Assembly (NCBI GenBank): GCA_001805055.1
Contig: MHDZ01000094.1
Coordinates: 1-40,248, forward strand
Length of the DNA: 40,248 bases
Source of the DNA: Nitrospirae bacterium GWC2_57_13
GTDB taxonomy: Bacteria > Nitrospirota > UBA9217
Direction: 5' to 3'
The translations under genes and the position numbers were made by a program. Under the pieces are notes generated by a model. It searched no databases and was not told the origin of the DNA. It saw only the letters and a list, made by a program, of their open reading frames with translations. This document shows positions 16,517 through 27,244 of this stretch, one piece after another. The stretch's first letter is position 1, and every line of letters starts with the position of its first letter.

Positions 16517-17029
16517 CTATATTTTACTGACAACAACAGGCCCCATAAGGCCCATTGACTCATATCTTTTCTTTGCTTTCTGATAGCAATCATTCTTCGT
16601 CAATATGTCGTTTCTCAATCTGCGATAAGCTTCCCGTAAGTCTGCACAAAAGTCCTCAAGGTTAAGAATAATGTGCCCTGTTGCTGTAGTATTGAAATGA
16701 TATCCTGCTTTGTTGGCATCAGTAAAAACATACGTTCCGCCCTCTGCATAGGAGTGCACAAGACCACAGCGCAGATCGGCCCACAGTTTCTCGGCATCAT
16801 AGTGCGGCAAATATTCTGTGACAAATCGCTTGAATCGATCTCCTGATCTATGTTTGGATTCGTCCTTGTCAATCCCCGCATAAAAGCCGGCCATTGCGTC
16901 AATAAAGCAAGCGCCTAAAACAAACCCCGCCAATTTCGCTTCACCATGAACGGAGGCTCTTTCGATATCTTTATAAGCCCAACCGAATAGATTTTGATCC
17001 AAAATAGAAACTAATTCTTCTTTTGTCAT
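16517..17029 (-). CDS. HEPN-like protein with Rx4H motif
   Basis: A 170-residue, mostly helical protein. The key motif is DLRCGLVHSYAEGG, where R87 and H92 fit the Rx4-6H pattern of HEPN ribonucleases. The rest shows helices with KLAGFVLGACFIDAMAGFYAG and FKRFVTEYLP before the motif, then LNLEDFCADLREAYRRLRND. HEPN proteins occur in toxin-antitoxin and abortive-infection systems, often with a nucleotidyltransferase partner; none is present here. Its neighbour on the same strand is the deoxyribosyltransferase-like protein. The family call rests on the motif and helical content, without a search. Codon use is lower in G+C than in the housekeeping genes. Confidence 0.55.
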   Translation of the reverse strand: MTKEELVSILDQNLFGWAYKDIERASVHGEAKLAGFVLGACFIDAMAGFYAGIDKDESKHRSGDRFKRFVTEYLPHYDAEKLWADLRCGLVHSYAEGGTYVFTDANKAGYHFNTTATGHIILNLEDFCADLREAYRRLRNDILTKNDCYQKAKKRYESMGLMGPVVVSKI

Positions 17030-17068
17030 AACTTACCTCTTGCCGTCGCCGGCTGACATAGCAAGCGA

Positions 17069-17214
17069 TCATGCGTCAAGATCATCACTATCCCGGCCCA
17101 TACGATACTTGATGTCGTAGTTGATGATTAAGTCCAGCTACTCGTCCGTAAAGCCGTAATGCTTCGCCAGTACAAGGTCGATTTCGTCGATGATATACTT
17201 GGATCTGAATGCAT
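17069..17214 (-). pseudogene. C-terminal remnant of an Eco57I-type DNA methyltransferase
   Basis: In one minus-strand frame ending in TGA at 17069-17071, the sequence reads FRSKYIIDEIDLVLAKHYG, FTDE, then a stop, then LDLIINYDIKYRMG and a short acidic tail. I recognise the phrase 'EELDFIINYDIKYRMG' as the C-terminus of large class I DNA methyltransferases in restriction or phage-defence loci. The in-frame TAG stands where the family has a glutamate codon (GAG to TAG), a single-base nonsense mutation. The body of the gene is gone. It lies directly against the helicase fragment, as if one deletion had joined them. Confidence 0.6.
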
Positions 17215-17346
17215 CTACGAGTCAAGCTGCTTCCAGCCGCGCAGATTGAAATAACCCACGCAGAAATCGGCCCGGTTCGAGACGTGCAGAGTCTCCTGAA
17301 GGGCGCCAAGCAGGTCCTGGTCTATGTTGTCGAAGATACGGGGCAT
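17215..17346 (-). pseudogene. N-terminal remnant of a PLD-domain helicase
   Basis: Forty-three codons from an ATG at 17346 to a TAG at 17215-17217. They read [20 protein letters not shown], then [23 protein letters not shown]. This is the characteristic opening of a family of large SNF2-type helicases with an N-terminal phospholipase-D-like domain ([11 protein letters not shown]), found beside DNA methyltransferases in defence loci. The frame stops abruptly and is followed at once by the methyltransferase tail. It cannot make a working enzyme. It would have been the 5' gene of the lost operon. Confidence 0.65.
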
Positions 17347-17494
17347 GGGATCATCTCATATGCCGGGCCATGCGAATAGGTCCGTCGGAAAGGCTTACCG
17401 GGAAAACATAGTATAAATTCGGAGAAAAGGCAAGGAGAAGCTGGGGCCGTGTCGTTCGTTGTGGAGCCGGGACGGATGGTGCGCGCCACAACAA

Positions 17495-17522
17495 AGCCCA
17501 TGCCGGATAACCGGCATGGGCT
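17495..17522 (-). terminator. Strong hairpin downstream of rnpB
   Basis: A perfect 12-base stem, AGCCCATGCCGG with CCGGCATGGGCT, encloses a four-base loop (17507-17510). On the minus strand it is followed by TTTGTTG. It lies just past the 3' end of RNase P RNA and should end that transcript, shielding it from the remnants beyond. Confidence 0.7.
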
Positions 17523-17539
17523 GAAATAGAAAAAGATCA

Positions 17540-17913
17540 GAGCGGGCCGTAAGCCGAGTTCTGTCTCCTCCGGTTGCCCGGAGGCGATGACCATTTATCT
17601 GGGCCGCTGATTGCTCAACGGCACAAGCGACCTACCCGGAAGTCTCGGACGGGCCGTCCTTACCCCCGACAAGCGGGGGACGCTTCCCTATGTGGTCTTG
17701 CTCCAGGCGGGGTTTTCCAAGCATCCCGCCTCGCAGCGGGACCTGGTGAGCTCTTACCTCACCGTTTCACCCTTGCCCCGGAGATCCGGGGCGGTCTTCT
17801 TTTCTGTGGCACTGTCCATGGGGTCGCCCCCTGTCCCGTTTCGGGACCGCCTTGCCCTGCGGAGCTCGGACTTTCCTCCCCCCGTTGCCGGGGAGCGATC
17901 ATCTCACCCGCTC
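17540..17913 (-). ncRNA. rnpB: RNase P RNA, bacterial type A
   Basis: The catalytic RNA of ribonuclease P, which matures tRNA 5' ends. On the minus strand it opens with GAGCGGGTGAGATGATCGC, contains GGAGGAAAGTCCGAGCTCC (the universally conserved CR-I region), then AGGGTGAAACGGTGAGGTAA and AGAGCTCACCAG. It ends with AGACAGAACTCGGCTTACGG followed by CCCGCTC. The first and last seven bases (GAGCGGG with CCCGCTC) pair as helix P1. The length of about 374 is typical. The exact ends are taken from P1 pairing. Confidence 0.95.
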
Positions 17914-17934
17914 TGAATCAAAGAACTATTGAAC

Positions 17935-17985
17935 ATTGGAAATTGAAAAATGGAGATTGAAAATTTTCAACTTCCAATTTCCAAT
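17935..17985. repeat. AT-rich inverted repeat between rnhA and rnpB
   Basis: ATTGGAAATTGAAAA (17935-17949) is matched by an imperfect reverse complement at 17964-17985, which reads TTTTCAACTTCCAATTTCCAAT. It is strikingly AT-rich for this genome. Repeats of this 'ggaaattg' kind are scattered between genes in many environmental bacteria. Confidence 0.65.
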
Positions 17986-17987
17986 CC

Positions 17988-18398
17988 TCACTTTTCAACA
18001 AGCTTTTCATCTATCGCCCTGTTCGCCAGGGCATCCGCTTCCTTGTTCTTCGCCCTCGGTATATATTGTACCTCAACACGGCCGATCGAGGCAATCAGTT
18101 CCTTTGCCCGCCGGTAGAGCGGGAGCAGACCGCTGTTCTTCACCCGATACTGACCGTTCAACTGCTTGACGAGAAGCTCCGAGTCGGCAAAGAGGCTGAC
18201 GCGCGAGGCCCCGCGCTCAAGCGCATACTCCAGGCCCATGATCGCGGCTTGATACTCGGCCACGTTGTTCGTAGTCGTGCCGAGATAGCGGGCGAGCGCA
18301 GCGACCTGCTCTCCCTTGCACAGGATGACCACGCCGGCCCCGGCCTCACCCGGATTGTTCCGGGATGCGCCGTCGCTATAGATCGAAAATTCCTCCAC
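17988..18398 (-). CDS. Ribonuclease HI-like protein
   Basis: A protein of about 136 residues with the RNase H fold. All four acidic residues of the active site are present: the Asp in IYSDGASRNNPG, the Glu in NNVAEYQAAIMG, the Asp in LFADSELLVKQL and the Asp in NKEADALANRA. It would cut RNA in RNA:DNA hybrids. The form is of the short RNase HI type lacking the basic handle, as in the reverse-transcriptase-like family. The second GTG (18398) is preferred because GAGAGG lies eight bases upstream; a GTG five codons earlier (18413) is also possible. It lies between the DUF164 gene and RNase P RNA. Confidence 0.9.
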   Translation of the reverse strand: MEEFSIYSDGASRNNPGEAGAGVVILCKGEQVAALARYLGTTTNNVAEYQAAIMGLEYALERGASRVSLFADSELLVKQLNGQYRVKNSGLLPLYRRAKELIASIGRVEVQYIPRAKNKEADALANRAIDEKLVEK

Positions 18399-18547
18399 TG
18401 ATGGACCTCTCACTCAGTAAATTGCAGGCAGCCGCGGATCGAACATCTCCGCACAGCGGTGTGCGTTCCTTGGGAATGTCATCCGACCTTCGTCGGGGGT
18501 ACACCTTCCGGCAGTGGGCCTCTGATATTCAGGATGGACGGACACCT

Positions 18548-19252
18548 TCACGCTTTGTAGAAGAGGATGCGGCTGCACTGGGGGCAGGGGATGAGCGCGC
18601 TGTTCTTCTTGACGTTCACGTACACCTGGGGCGGGATCCGCATGAAGCAGCCGGAGCAGGTCTCGTTCATCGCCTCGACAACGGCCGTTCCCGCCCGGGT
18701 CCTGTGCAGTTTCTCGTATTCGGCCATGGCGGCCGAATCAATGCGCCCGGCGGCATCGTGCCGTTCACGCTCCAGGGCCTGCAGGTCCTTGTTCAGCCTG
18801 GCCACTGTTGCCTCAAGTTCCTTCTGCTCCGCATCGATGGCAGCGGACTCCGCAGCGGAGCGCAGCTCCGCATCCTTGATCTTCACCGCCGTGGCCTCGG
18901 CCGTCTCCATCAACCGGAGAATATCATCCTCCACGGTCTTGTTGTCCTGCTCGGCCGTTTCGATCTCCTTCAGCAGCGCCTGATATTCCTTGTTCGTCTT
19001 GATATCCCCTGTGCGGGTCTTCAGCTTGTCCACTTTTTGCACGCCCGACTCAAGGTCGCGATCGCGGTCGCGCTTTTTTTTCTGCGCTTCTTCGAGCGCG
19101 GCGCGAGCCCCGGCGAGCTCCTCGGCATTCGCCTCCCGCTTCCGCGCCAGAACATCGAGCATCCCGGGAAGCTTGCCTCGCTCGGCCATAAGGGCATGGA
19201 TCTTTTTGTCCACGTGCTGGAGTTCAATAAGGAGGTTCAGCTGATCGTCCAT
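18548..19252 (-). CDS. DUF164-type coiled-coil protein with C4 zinc ribbon
   Basis: A protein of about 234 residues. Residues 1-165 form a long coiled coil rich in Glu, Lys and Ala (for example IHALMAERGKLPGMLDVLAR and QYALLKEIETAEQDNK-like heptads). The C-terminal zinc ribbon has CSGCFMRIPPQVYVNV and CPQCSRILFY, giving four zinc ligands. This is the DUF164 / zf-RING_7 family (CdsZ-like), whose exact role is unclear; the gene often lies near rnpB and rnhA, as here. The ATG at 19252 follows GGGCGG and is preferred over an in-frame TTG five codons upstream. A terminator just upstream separates it from tRNA-Met. Confidence 0.88.
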   Translation of the reverse strand: MDDQLNLLIELQHVDKKIHALMAERGKLPGMLDVLARKREANAEELAGARAALEEAQKKKRDRDRDLESGVQKVDKLKTRTGDIKTNKEYQALLKEIETAEQDNKTVEDDILRLMETAEATAVKIKDAELRSAAESAAIDAEQKELEATVARLNKDLQALERERHDAAGRIDSAAMAEYEKLHRTRAGTAVVEAMNETCSGCFMRIPPQVYVNVKKNSALIPCPQCSRILFYKA

Positions 19253-19265
19253 CGTTCCGCCCTTC

Positions 19266-19293
19266 AAATAAAAAATGCGCCGAGAGGCGCATT
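19266..19293 (-). terminator. Rho-independent terminator after tRNA-Met
   Basis: AATGCGCC (19274-19281) pairs with GGCGCATT (19286-19293) around a GAGA loop. On the minus strand the stem is followed by TTTTTATTT. It ends the tRNA-Met transcript (and any read-through from rpoD) just before the DUF164 gene. Confidence 0.85.
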
Positions 19294-19381
19294 ATTGTTC
19301 TTACCCGATTTGGAAAGCCGTAAAGCATTCTGTCCTGTGCCTGAGTTCCATGAACGGCTCTCCCCCAAATCGAAAATCACG

Positions 19382-19457
19382 TGGTGGGCCCACCAGGACT
19401 CGAACCTGGGACCAACCGGTTATGAGCCGGTAGCTCTACCAGCTGAGCTATGGGCCC
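19382..19457 (-). tRNA. tRNA-Met (anticodon CAT)
   Basis: A 76-base cloverleaf on the minus strand. The acceptor stem GGGCCCA pairs with TGGGCCC, followed by discriminator A and an encoded CCA. The D arm is AGCTCAGCTGGTAGAGCT. The anticodon stem ACCGG/CCGGT encloses the loop CTCATAA, and the T arm contains GGTTCGAGTCC. The CAT anticodon could be elongator Met or lysidine-modified Ile2; the G1-C72 pair rules against initiator Met, and the GGCTCATAACC-type anticodon arm favours elongator Met. It lies downstream of rpoD. Confidence 0.95.
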
Positions 19458-19576
19458 TGCATGTCGCTGCAAGGTCGTTGCGGCGACCATATTCTCACAA
19501 CGGCCCGGAAATGTCAAGCCGGCTGTTCCGTTCTGTGCATTAGACTGAAGACGAACCGGATGCCACGATCCGGCGG

Positions 19577-21379
<1,803 letters not shown>

Positions 21380-21464
21380 ACCCTGGTGCTCCTTGTCGAG
21401 ATGCGGCGTAATCGTTCGCAGCGTCGGTATCGCTTCTGCATCCGGGGCGCTCCCCGGAACGCCT

Positions 21465-23249
21465 TCAGCTTCCCGCGGCGTCTGGTCGGTCTTCTCTCGT
21501 TCTTCGCTCTGCAAGCCGTCGCTGTTCGTCCAGAAGGCTGCGCAGACGCTCCTGATCTCCCCGCGCCTCGGCTTCTTTGACCGCTGCGCCGATCTCCTTC
21601 ATTTTCCGCGCGAGCCCCTGCTGCCGGAGCCGCTCCACGCAGTCGCGCTGCGCCCGGCCGGGATCTTGATATTCCAGATCTAGCACGGAATAATGCGAGA
21701 TCAGATGATTCAGTTCCTCGTCATCGCCCTGAAGCAATGCAGCGCTCTCGAGCCGCCCGGTCAGCGCCACCACCGAGAAGATGCGTTCGGCAGCGCGACG
21801 ATACAGAGGATCGGTAAAATCGTCGGTACTGAGCTGGCCCTGAAGGTCCCGGGCGATACCGTCTTCGCGCAGCATCAGGTGGATCAGCATCTCCTCCGCC
21901 CTGGGGCGCTGATGCGCAGGGACCGCTGAACGGGGCTGGTCAGCCGTCTGCCGCGTCGGCCCGCCTGACGGCATTTCCCTGCGCAGCAGGCCCTCATCGA
22001 GATCAAAGGCCTCGGCCGTGCGCTTGAGGTAATGATCCCGTTCAATGGCGCTCGGCAGCTTGGCGATGAAGCCGAGCATCTCTCCGGCCCGCTCCACCTT
22101 CTCATCGATCGGCGCTTTCCTGCCGCCCCGCGCTACCTGGCCAAGTACGAATTCCATGAACTTCACGGACCCGCGCAGCTGTTCGGTGAAGGCATCGCGG
22201 CCCCGGCGATGCAGGAACGTGTCTGGGTCCTCACCGTCGGGCAGTGATACTACATTGACCTTCATCCCGCTCGTTGCAAAGAGATCAAGGCCCCTCAGGG
22301 CGGCCTTCACTCCTGCAGGGTCGGGGTCGAAGATCAGCACCACCTTCTTCGCAAACCGCCTGAGCAGCCGGAGATGGCCCTCGGTGAGCGCCGTGCCGAG
22401 GGTGGCCACGGCATTCTGCACACCGAACTGATGGCAGGCGAGCGCATCGAGGTAACCTTCAACGATGATGAAGTAGCCGAGCTTCCGACCCGCCTCCTTC
22501 GCCCGGTCCAGACCGAAGAGCACGTTGCTTTTGCTGTAGAGCGGCGTCTCGGGCGAGTTCAGATACTTGGGCAGCGTGTCGTCCATCACCCGGCCGCCGA
22601 ATGCGATCACCGTTCCTGAGACGTCGCGGATCGGGAAAATGATCCTGCCTCGAAAGCGATCATAGTATCCGTCGCCGCTGCTTCGCTGCACCACAAGCCC
22701 GGCCTTCTCCAGGAGTGCGGGAGCAATGCCCTTCTGCGTCAGATGTCGCAGCAGACCGTCCCACTCGGGCCGGGCATAGCCCAGCGAGAAATCCTTTGCC
22801 GCGACTTCGCTCACGCCGCGCCGCTTGAGATAGTCGCTGGCAGCCGCACCGGCAGGACCTTCGAGCTCGCGGCGGAAATAAAATTCTGCCTCGGCAATGG
22901 CGGAGCGGAGAACTTCCCGCTCTTCCCTGTCGCCGGCATCTTCCTGCCTGCTTCGCTGGTCCTCCGGAAGGGCGACACCGCTCCGCTCTGCCAGTCGCCG
23001 CATGGCCTCGGGAAAGTTGAGCCCCTCCTGGGTCCCGATGAACTTGAAAGCATCGCCGCCGGCGCCGCACCCGAAGCAATGAAAGATCTGCTTATCCGGA
23101 TTCACGGTAAAGGACGGCGTTTTTTCCGTATGGAACGGGCAGAGGCCGACATAATTCTTGCCCGTTTTTTTGAGGGAGACATAGCCCGACACCAGATCGA
23201 CGATGTCGACGCTGTCCCGTACCCTGTGTATGACGTCTTCGGAGTACAA
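21465..23249 (-). CDS. dnaG: DNA primase DnaG
   Basis: A 594-residue primase that makes RNA primers at the replication fork. The N-terminal zinc-binding domain has [20 protein letters not shown] followed by [10 protein letters not shown]. The TOPRIM core shows [25 protein letters not shown] and [17 protein letters not shown], whose acidic residues bind metal. The C-terminal 150 residues should bind DnaB helicase. The start codon is TTG (23247-23249), supported by the family opening [20 protein letters not shown]. It lies one base after the mutS2 stop, so translation is probably coupled. Length is normal. Confidence 0.97.
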   Translation of the reverse strand: MYSEDVIHRVRDSVDIVDLVSGYVSLKKTGKNYVGLCPFHTEKTPSFTVNPDKQIFHCFGCGAGGDAFKFIGTQEGLNFPEAMRRLAERSGVALPEDQRSRQEDAGDREEREVLRSAIAEAEFYFRRELEGPAGAAASDYLKRRGVSEVAAKDFSLGYARPEWDGLLRHLTQKGIAPALLEKAGLVVQRSSGDGYYDRFRGRIIFPIRDVSGTVIAFGGRVMDDTLPKYLNSPETPLYSKSNVLFGLDRAKEAGRKLGYFIIVEGYLDALACHQFGVQNAVATLGTALTEGHLRLLRRFAKKVVLIFDPDPAGVKAALRGLDLFATSGMKVNVVSLPDGEDPDTFLHRRGRDAFTEQLRGSVKFMEFVLGQVARGGRKAPIDEKVERAGEMLGFIAKLPSAIERDHYLKRTAEAFDLDEGLLRREMPSGGPTRQTADQPRSAVPAHQRPRAEEMLIHLMLREDGIARDLQGQLSTDDFTDPLYRRAAERIFSVVALTGRLESAALLQGDDEELNHLISHYSVLDLEYQDPGRAQRDCVERLRQQGLARKMKEIGAAVKEAEARGDQERLRSLLDEQRRLAERRTREDRPDAAGS

Positions 23250-23250
23250 T

Positions 23251-25617
23251 TTACTTCTTCAGCTCCGCCACCGTCACGCCTGCGCCGCCTTCAAACTGGC
23301 CTCCGGGCCGGCAGGCCGCCACGAGCGGATGGCCCTTCAGAAAATCGTTAACCGCGGCCCTGAGCGCTCCGGTGCCGTGGCCGTGAATGACGACCACCGA
23401 CGATAATCCGTGCAGCGCAGCCCGGTTGAGCATGCGCTCCACTTCGGCCAGCCCCTCTGGCACGTGGTAACCGATGATGTCCACACGGTCAGGGGCGGTC
23501 TCATCCTCCAGCAGGTCGACACTCCAGCCCGGTCCTTTTCCCGAGCCCGAGCCCGACTTCTGCGCCGCCAGAGGAAAAACATCCTGCGTCTGCAGCCTGA
23601 AGGTCTTGCCTGCCACATCGACCTCGACAGCGCCACGAAAAGAGGCCGTCACTGTTCCGATTGCATTGAACTTCGGGATCTTGACCCGCTCGCCCGGCTG
23701 CACCTGCAGGCCCGCCGCATCGCTGCGCTCGGGTTCTGCGGGCTGAAGCTGCCGGGCGAGTTGCTCCACTTCGCTCCGGACCAGATGAACCTTCGGCGGC
23801 TCCATGGAGACCGTGCGGGACAGATCGCGCAGCTTCCCGCGCAGCGCACTGAGAATGGTCCTTGCCTCGTCGCGCGCTCTGGCCAACACCTCGCCGGCGG
23901 CCTTCTGCGCAGCAGTCAGTTCCCGTTCCGCGGCTGCGCGGTCCCTGCTCGCCGCCTCTCGCTCCTGCTCCGTCTCTTCCCTGCGGCCCGCCAGATCGCG
24001 GGCATCCTGCTCCAGACCTTCGAGCAGGTCTTCGAGCCGGAGCGCGTCTTTCTCCAAGCGGGATCGCGCCCCCTCGATGATCTCTCCGGGGATGCCGAAC
24101 CGCGCCGCCATGTCAAGGCCATAGCTCCTGCCCGGCCTGCCGGCGATCATGCGGTACGTCGGCTTGAGCGTAACCGGATCGAACTCCATTGCCGCGTTCA
24201 CGGCGCCGCCGGTTTGGGCGCCGAAGAGCTTCAGTGCGCTGTGATGGGTCGTCACCACGGTCATGCATCGGCGGGACAGAAGGCTGTCGAGCACTGCCGC
24301 GCCAAGGGCGGCCCCTTCGGCCGGATCAGTGCCGGCGCCGAGTTCGTCGAACAACGCCAGCGCGTCGGCTCCTGCGCTGCGCAGGATATCGGCCACCCGC
24401 ACGATGTGGGACGAGAAAGTGCTCAGGTCCCGCTCCAGGCTCTGCTCATCGCCGATGTCGGCGAATACACCGCTGAACAGAGGAAGCTCGCTTCCCTCTG
24501 CAGCCGTCACCGGAATGCCTGACTGCGCCATGAGGCTCAAAAGCCCCACTGTCTTGAGGACCGCGGTCTTGCCGCCCGCGTTCGGTCCGCTTATGATCAG
24601 CAGGCGATCAGGACCGCCCAATTCTATATCATTCGGCGTCACCGCCGCTGCGTTGCCTTCCGGGCCGGCACGGCCCATCAGCAGGGGATGGCGGGCAGCC
24701 CGCAGCCGGAGAGGTCCTCCCCGTCCGGACAGCGACGGTATGCTGCCGCCGTATTCAACGCCGAATCTGGCGCGGGCCTGGATGACATCCAACCCTGTCA
24801 GGATCCGGAACGTGACGCTGACCGCCGTTGCATCCTGAGCGATGAGGGCCGTCAGTCCGCGCAGGACCGCCTCGACCTCTTCCCGCTCTTCGCTCCTGAG
24901 CTCCGTAAGCCGGTTATTCTGATCCAGCACATCGAGGGGCTCAACAAACACCGTCGCGCGCGATCCCGACTGGCCGTGCACCACGCCCTTCACGCTCTGG
25001 CGAAAGTTCGGCTTCAGGGGGAGCACGTACCGGTCGTCCCGAATGGTGATGACCTGCTCCTGGACGACATGTTGCGCGGCGCTGCTCTGAAGGATACGCG
25101 TCAGCCTGGCGAGGATATCTTCCCTGACCCTGGCAAGCTGCTTCCTGACCTTCCGGAGCGCCGGACTTGCCGAGTCCTTCACTTCACCGCTGTCGTCAAT
25201 GGCCGCGGCGATCGCGTCTTCGATCTGCTTTCGGGGCTGTATTGCCGTTGCCTGGCCGCTCAATCGCAGGGCCGCGGGGCCGCCGATGATCCTCTGGAAA
25301 AAGGACTGGACCCGCCGTCCCGCGCCGAGCGTCGAGGCCACATCGAGCAGCTCAGCAGGTGCAAGCATGCCTCCCGATGCCGAGAGCCGCTCAAACAGAG
25401 GACCGAGGTCCCTGATGCCGTCCAGGGGCGGAACATCCCCCCGCCCGATCAGGGCCAGATACTCGGACGTTTCCTCCAGCAGGACCGGAACGGCATCCTC
25501 GCCGGCTGAAGGCTGCATTGCGCGAACCGCTTCGGCGCCCGGTGCAGACAAGGCAAAACCGGCAATAATACCTTTTATCTTATCATACTCGAGAACCCTC
25601 TGGGCCTGTTCGTTCAT
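23251..25617 (-). CDS. mutS2: MutS2 ATPase with Smr domain
   Basis: A 788-residue MutS2. It contains the core and clamp helices, then the ATPase with Walker A GPNAGGKTAVLKT, the Q/S-loop region DIGDEQSLERDLSTFSSH and Walker B LALFDELGAGTDPAEG. A long coiled coil (about 510-600) follows. The Smr domain at the end has VDIIGYHVPEGLAEVERML and VVIHGHGTGALRAAV. MutS2 proteins act on stalled or collided ribosomes and on recombination intermediates, with Smr as a nuclease in some species. The ATG at 25617 (MNEQAQRVLEYDK) fits the family; an earlier in-frame start would overlap nif3. It sits between nif3 and dnaG. Confidence 0.95.
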   Translation of the reverse strand: MNEQAQRVLEYDKIKGIIAGFALSAPGAEAVRAMQPSAGEDAVPVLLEETSEYLALIGRGDVPPLDGIRDLGPLFERLSASGGMLAPAELLDVASTLGAGRRVQSFFQRIIGGPAALRLSGQATAIQPRKQIEDAIAAAIDDSGEVKDSASPALRKVRKQLARVREDILARLTRILQSSAAQHVVQEQVITIRDDRYVLPLKPNFRQSVKGVVHGQSGSRATVFVEPLDVLDQNNRLTELRSEEREEVEAVLRGLTALIAQDATAVSVTFRILTGLDVIQARARFGVEYGGSIPSLSGRGGPLRLRAARHPLLMGRAGPEGNAAAVTPNDIELGGPDRLLIISGPNAGGKTAVLKTVGLLSLMAQSGIPVTAAEGSELPLFSGVFADIGDEQSLERDLSTFSSHIVRVADILRSAGADALALFDELGAGTDPAEGAALGAAVLDSLLSRRCMTVVTTHHSALKLFGAQTGGAVNAAMEFDPVTLKPTYRMIAGRPGRSYGLDMAARFGIPGEIIEGARSRLEKDALRLEDLLEGLEQDARDLAGRREETEQEREAASRDRAAAERELTAAQKAAGEVLARARDEARTILSALRGKLRDLSRTVSMEPPKVHLVRSEVEQLARQLQPAEPERSDAAGLQVQPGERVKIPKFNAIGTVTASFRGAVEVDVAGKTFRLQTQDVFPLAAQKSGSGSGKGPGWSVDLLEDETAPDRVDIIGYHVPEGLAEVERMLNRAALHGLSSVVVIHGHGTGALRAAVNDFLKGHPLVAACRPGGQFEGGAGVTVAELKK

Positions 25618-25643
25618 ATTCTGACCGGCTGGGCCGGCCGGAG

Positions 25644-26603
25644 TCAACCGGACCGCCGGATCCTCGTAAATCCCGAGCATTCCAGCACTTCGAGGGGTGC
25701 GCTCTTCTCGACAGCGTCGAGTAGGAGGTTCATGCCGAGGGTGTCGCTCGCGATATGGCCGGCAACGATGATGTTCACATGGTGCTTTTCCGCTTCTTTC
25801 CGATTGTCTTCGGAGAGATGCATCATGACCAGCGTGCCCACGCCGGAACGGGCCAGTTTTTCGAAGGAATCTTTAGGACCCGACGTGCCTCCGGTCATGT
25901 CCACGAACAGTTTTCCTACGCGGCGGTCGTCGGACCCGAGCAGGATCTTGGGACCCGTGTTGTTCCGCGCCGCAGCCTGATACTCGGGGATGTCCCGGAG
26001 CAGGGTGATGACGTCCCGGAGCGCGTGGGGCGCCTGTTCTTCAAAGAGCCGCTGCAGATGGCCGGCCACCATATTGTCCCCCGGTGTGTGCAGACAGAGG
26101 AAGGGAATGTCCAGCAGCCGGGCCGCATCCACCGAACGATTGTGATTGAGCGGCATCAGCTTGCGCTCCACTTCCTTCATCCTTCCGGAAAGGATGCCCT
26201 CGGCAACATTTATCGGCACCCCGAATCGGTGCAGGATGTCGGCCTGCATCTTCATCACGTCGTAGATCGTGGCGTAGGCGCGGCCTTCGGGATGATGGGA
26301 AACGACCAGGTCGATGCCGGCGCCCTTTTCGTTCAGCCGGTCGGCAAGGACGAGCTCAGCCGTCTCGATGTCCACGCCCACGAAGACCTTCCGGATGGCT
26401 CGTTCGGGGTCGCCGTGAAGGATCCGGCTGTCGGCATAGGGATTGGAAAGGCTCTCGCGGTCAAAAAATTCCCGGTCCACCGGTTTGAGCTCATCAAAGG
26501 CCGTACGGACCTGTACCAATTCCCGCTCCACGGCCTGGCGTCCCCGGGGGTCGGCGTCGATGCCTGTTTGTATTGCAAGATCAAAGAATTGCCGCAGATT
26601 CAC
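25644..26603 (-). CDS. NIF3-like dinuclear metal-centre protein
   Basis: A 319-residue NIF3 (NGG1-interacting factor 3) relative. It shows DIETAELVLADRLN, DLVVSHHPEGRAY with metal-binding histidines, PFLCLHTPGDN in the middle and NIIVAGHIASDTLGMNLLLDA near the C-terminus. The family forms toroidal hexamers with two metal ions per subunit, and its enzymatic role is debated. The start is GTG at 26603. A terminator separates it from yqeY upstream, so nif3 should start its own transcript, followed by mutS2, dnaG and rpoD. Confidence 0.85.
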   Translation of the reverse strand: MNLRQFFDLAIQTGIDADPRGRQAVERELVQVRTAFDELKPVDREFFDRESLSNPYADSRILHGDPERAIRKVFVGVDIETAELVLADRLNEKGAGIDLVVSHHPEGRAYATIYDVMKMQADILHRFGVPINVAEGILSGRMKEVERKLMPLNHNRSVDAARLLDIPFLCLHTPGDNMVAGHLQRLFEEQAPHALRDVITLLRDIPEYQAAARNNTGPKILLGSDDRRVGKLFVDMTGGTSGPKDSFEKLARSGVGTLVMMHLSEDNRKEAEKHHVNIIVAGHIASDTLGMNLLLDAVEKSAPLEVLECSGFTRIRRSG

Positions 26604-26617
26604 TGCTAATGACTCCA

Positions 26618-26655
26618 GAAAAAAATCAGGGGGCCTCGCTCATGACGGCCCCCTG
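26618..26655 (-). terminator. Rho-independent terminator after yqeY
   Basis: CAGGGGGCC (26627-26635) pairs perfectly with GGCCCCCTG (26647-26655). On the minus strand it is followed by ATTTTTTTC. It lies between yqeY and nif3, so it should partly split rpsU-yqeY from nif3-mutS2-dnaG-rpoD. Confidence 0.85.
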
Positions 26656-26706
26656 CCAGACAGTTATGGAATGACCCGTTGCTTTCCGCCCATGGACGGT
26701 GCGCGC

Positions 26707-27150
26707 CTAACCCAGCGCCTGCTTAACGAGCTCGCTCAGGAGTTTATTGTCGGCGCGGCCTGCGGCCTGCGCCGCAACTGCTTTCATGACCTTTCCCATG
26801 TCCTTGGCGCCCTGGGCCCCGGTCTCGGCCATGGCCTCACGAACGAGAGCATCGAGCTCCTCTCGCGAAAGCTGCTGCGGGAGATAGGCCTCAAGCACCG
26901 CTATCTCCGCGGTTTCCTTGTCGACAAGGTCCTGCCTGCCGCCCTTGGCGAACTGCTCCACAGAATCCCTGCGCTGTTTGATGAGGGAACGGACGGTCTC
27001 GATCACCTCGTCGTGAGTGAGGGGCCGCCGCTTGTCGATCTCCTTGTTCTTGAGTGCGGCGCTCAGCATCCTGAGCGTCGAGACCTTCTCTGCGGCCCGC
27101 GCTTTCATCGCCGCCTTCGTGTCGGCCTCGACCTTCTGCTTCAGTTCCAT
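26707..27150 (-). CDS. yqeY: GatB/YqeY-domain protein
   Basis: A 147-residue helical protein of the YqeY family. It reads KVEADTKAAMKARAAEKVST, LRMLSAALKNKEIDKRR, then EIAVLEAYLPQQLSREELD and MGKVMKAVAAQAAGRADNK. This domain is the tail domain of GatB, which binds tRNA in Asn/Gln amidotransferases; the free form is thought to interact with tRNA or its enzymes. The ATG follows GAGGAGAG. It is encoded right after rpsU, a frequent arrangement. Confidence 0.93.
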   Translation of the reverse strand: MELKQKVEADTKAAMKARAAEKVSTLRMLSAALKNKEIDKRRPLTHDEVIETVRSLIKQRRDSVEQFAKGGRQDLVDKETAEIAVLEAYLPQQLSREELDALVREAMAETGAQGAKDMGKVMKAVAAQAAGRADNKLLSELVKQALG

Positions 27151-27244
27151 CCGCTCTCCTCGCGTCGATTACCGGCAGGAACAGTTCGTGGAGCGCACGC
27201 CCGGGAAGGCGGGACGGATCCGGTTGGGCCGCCCTTCCGGCAGA

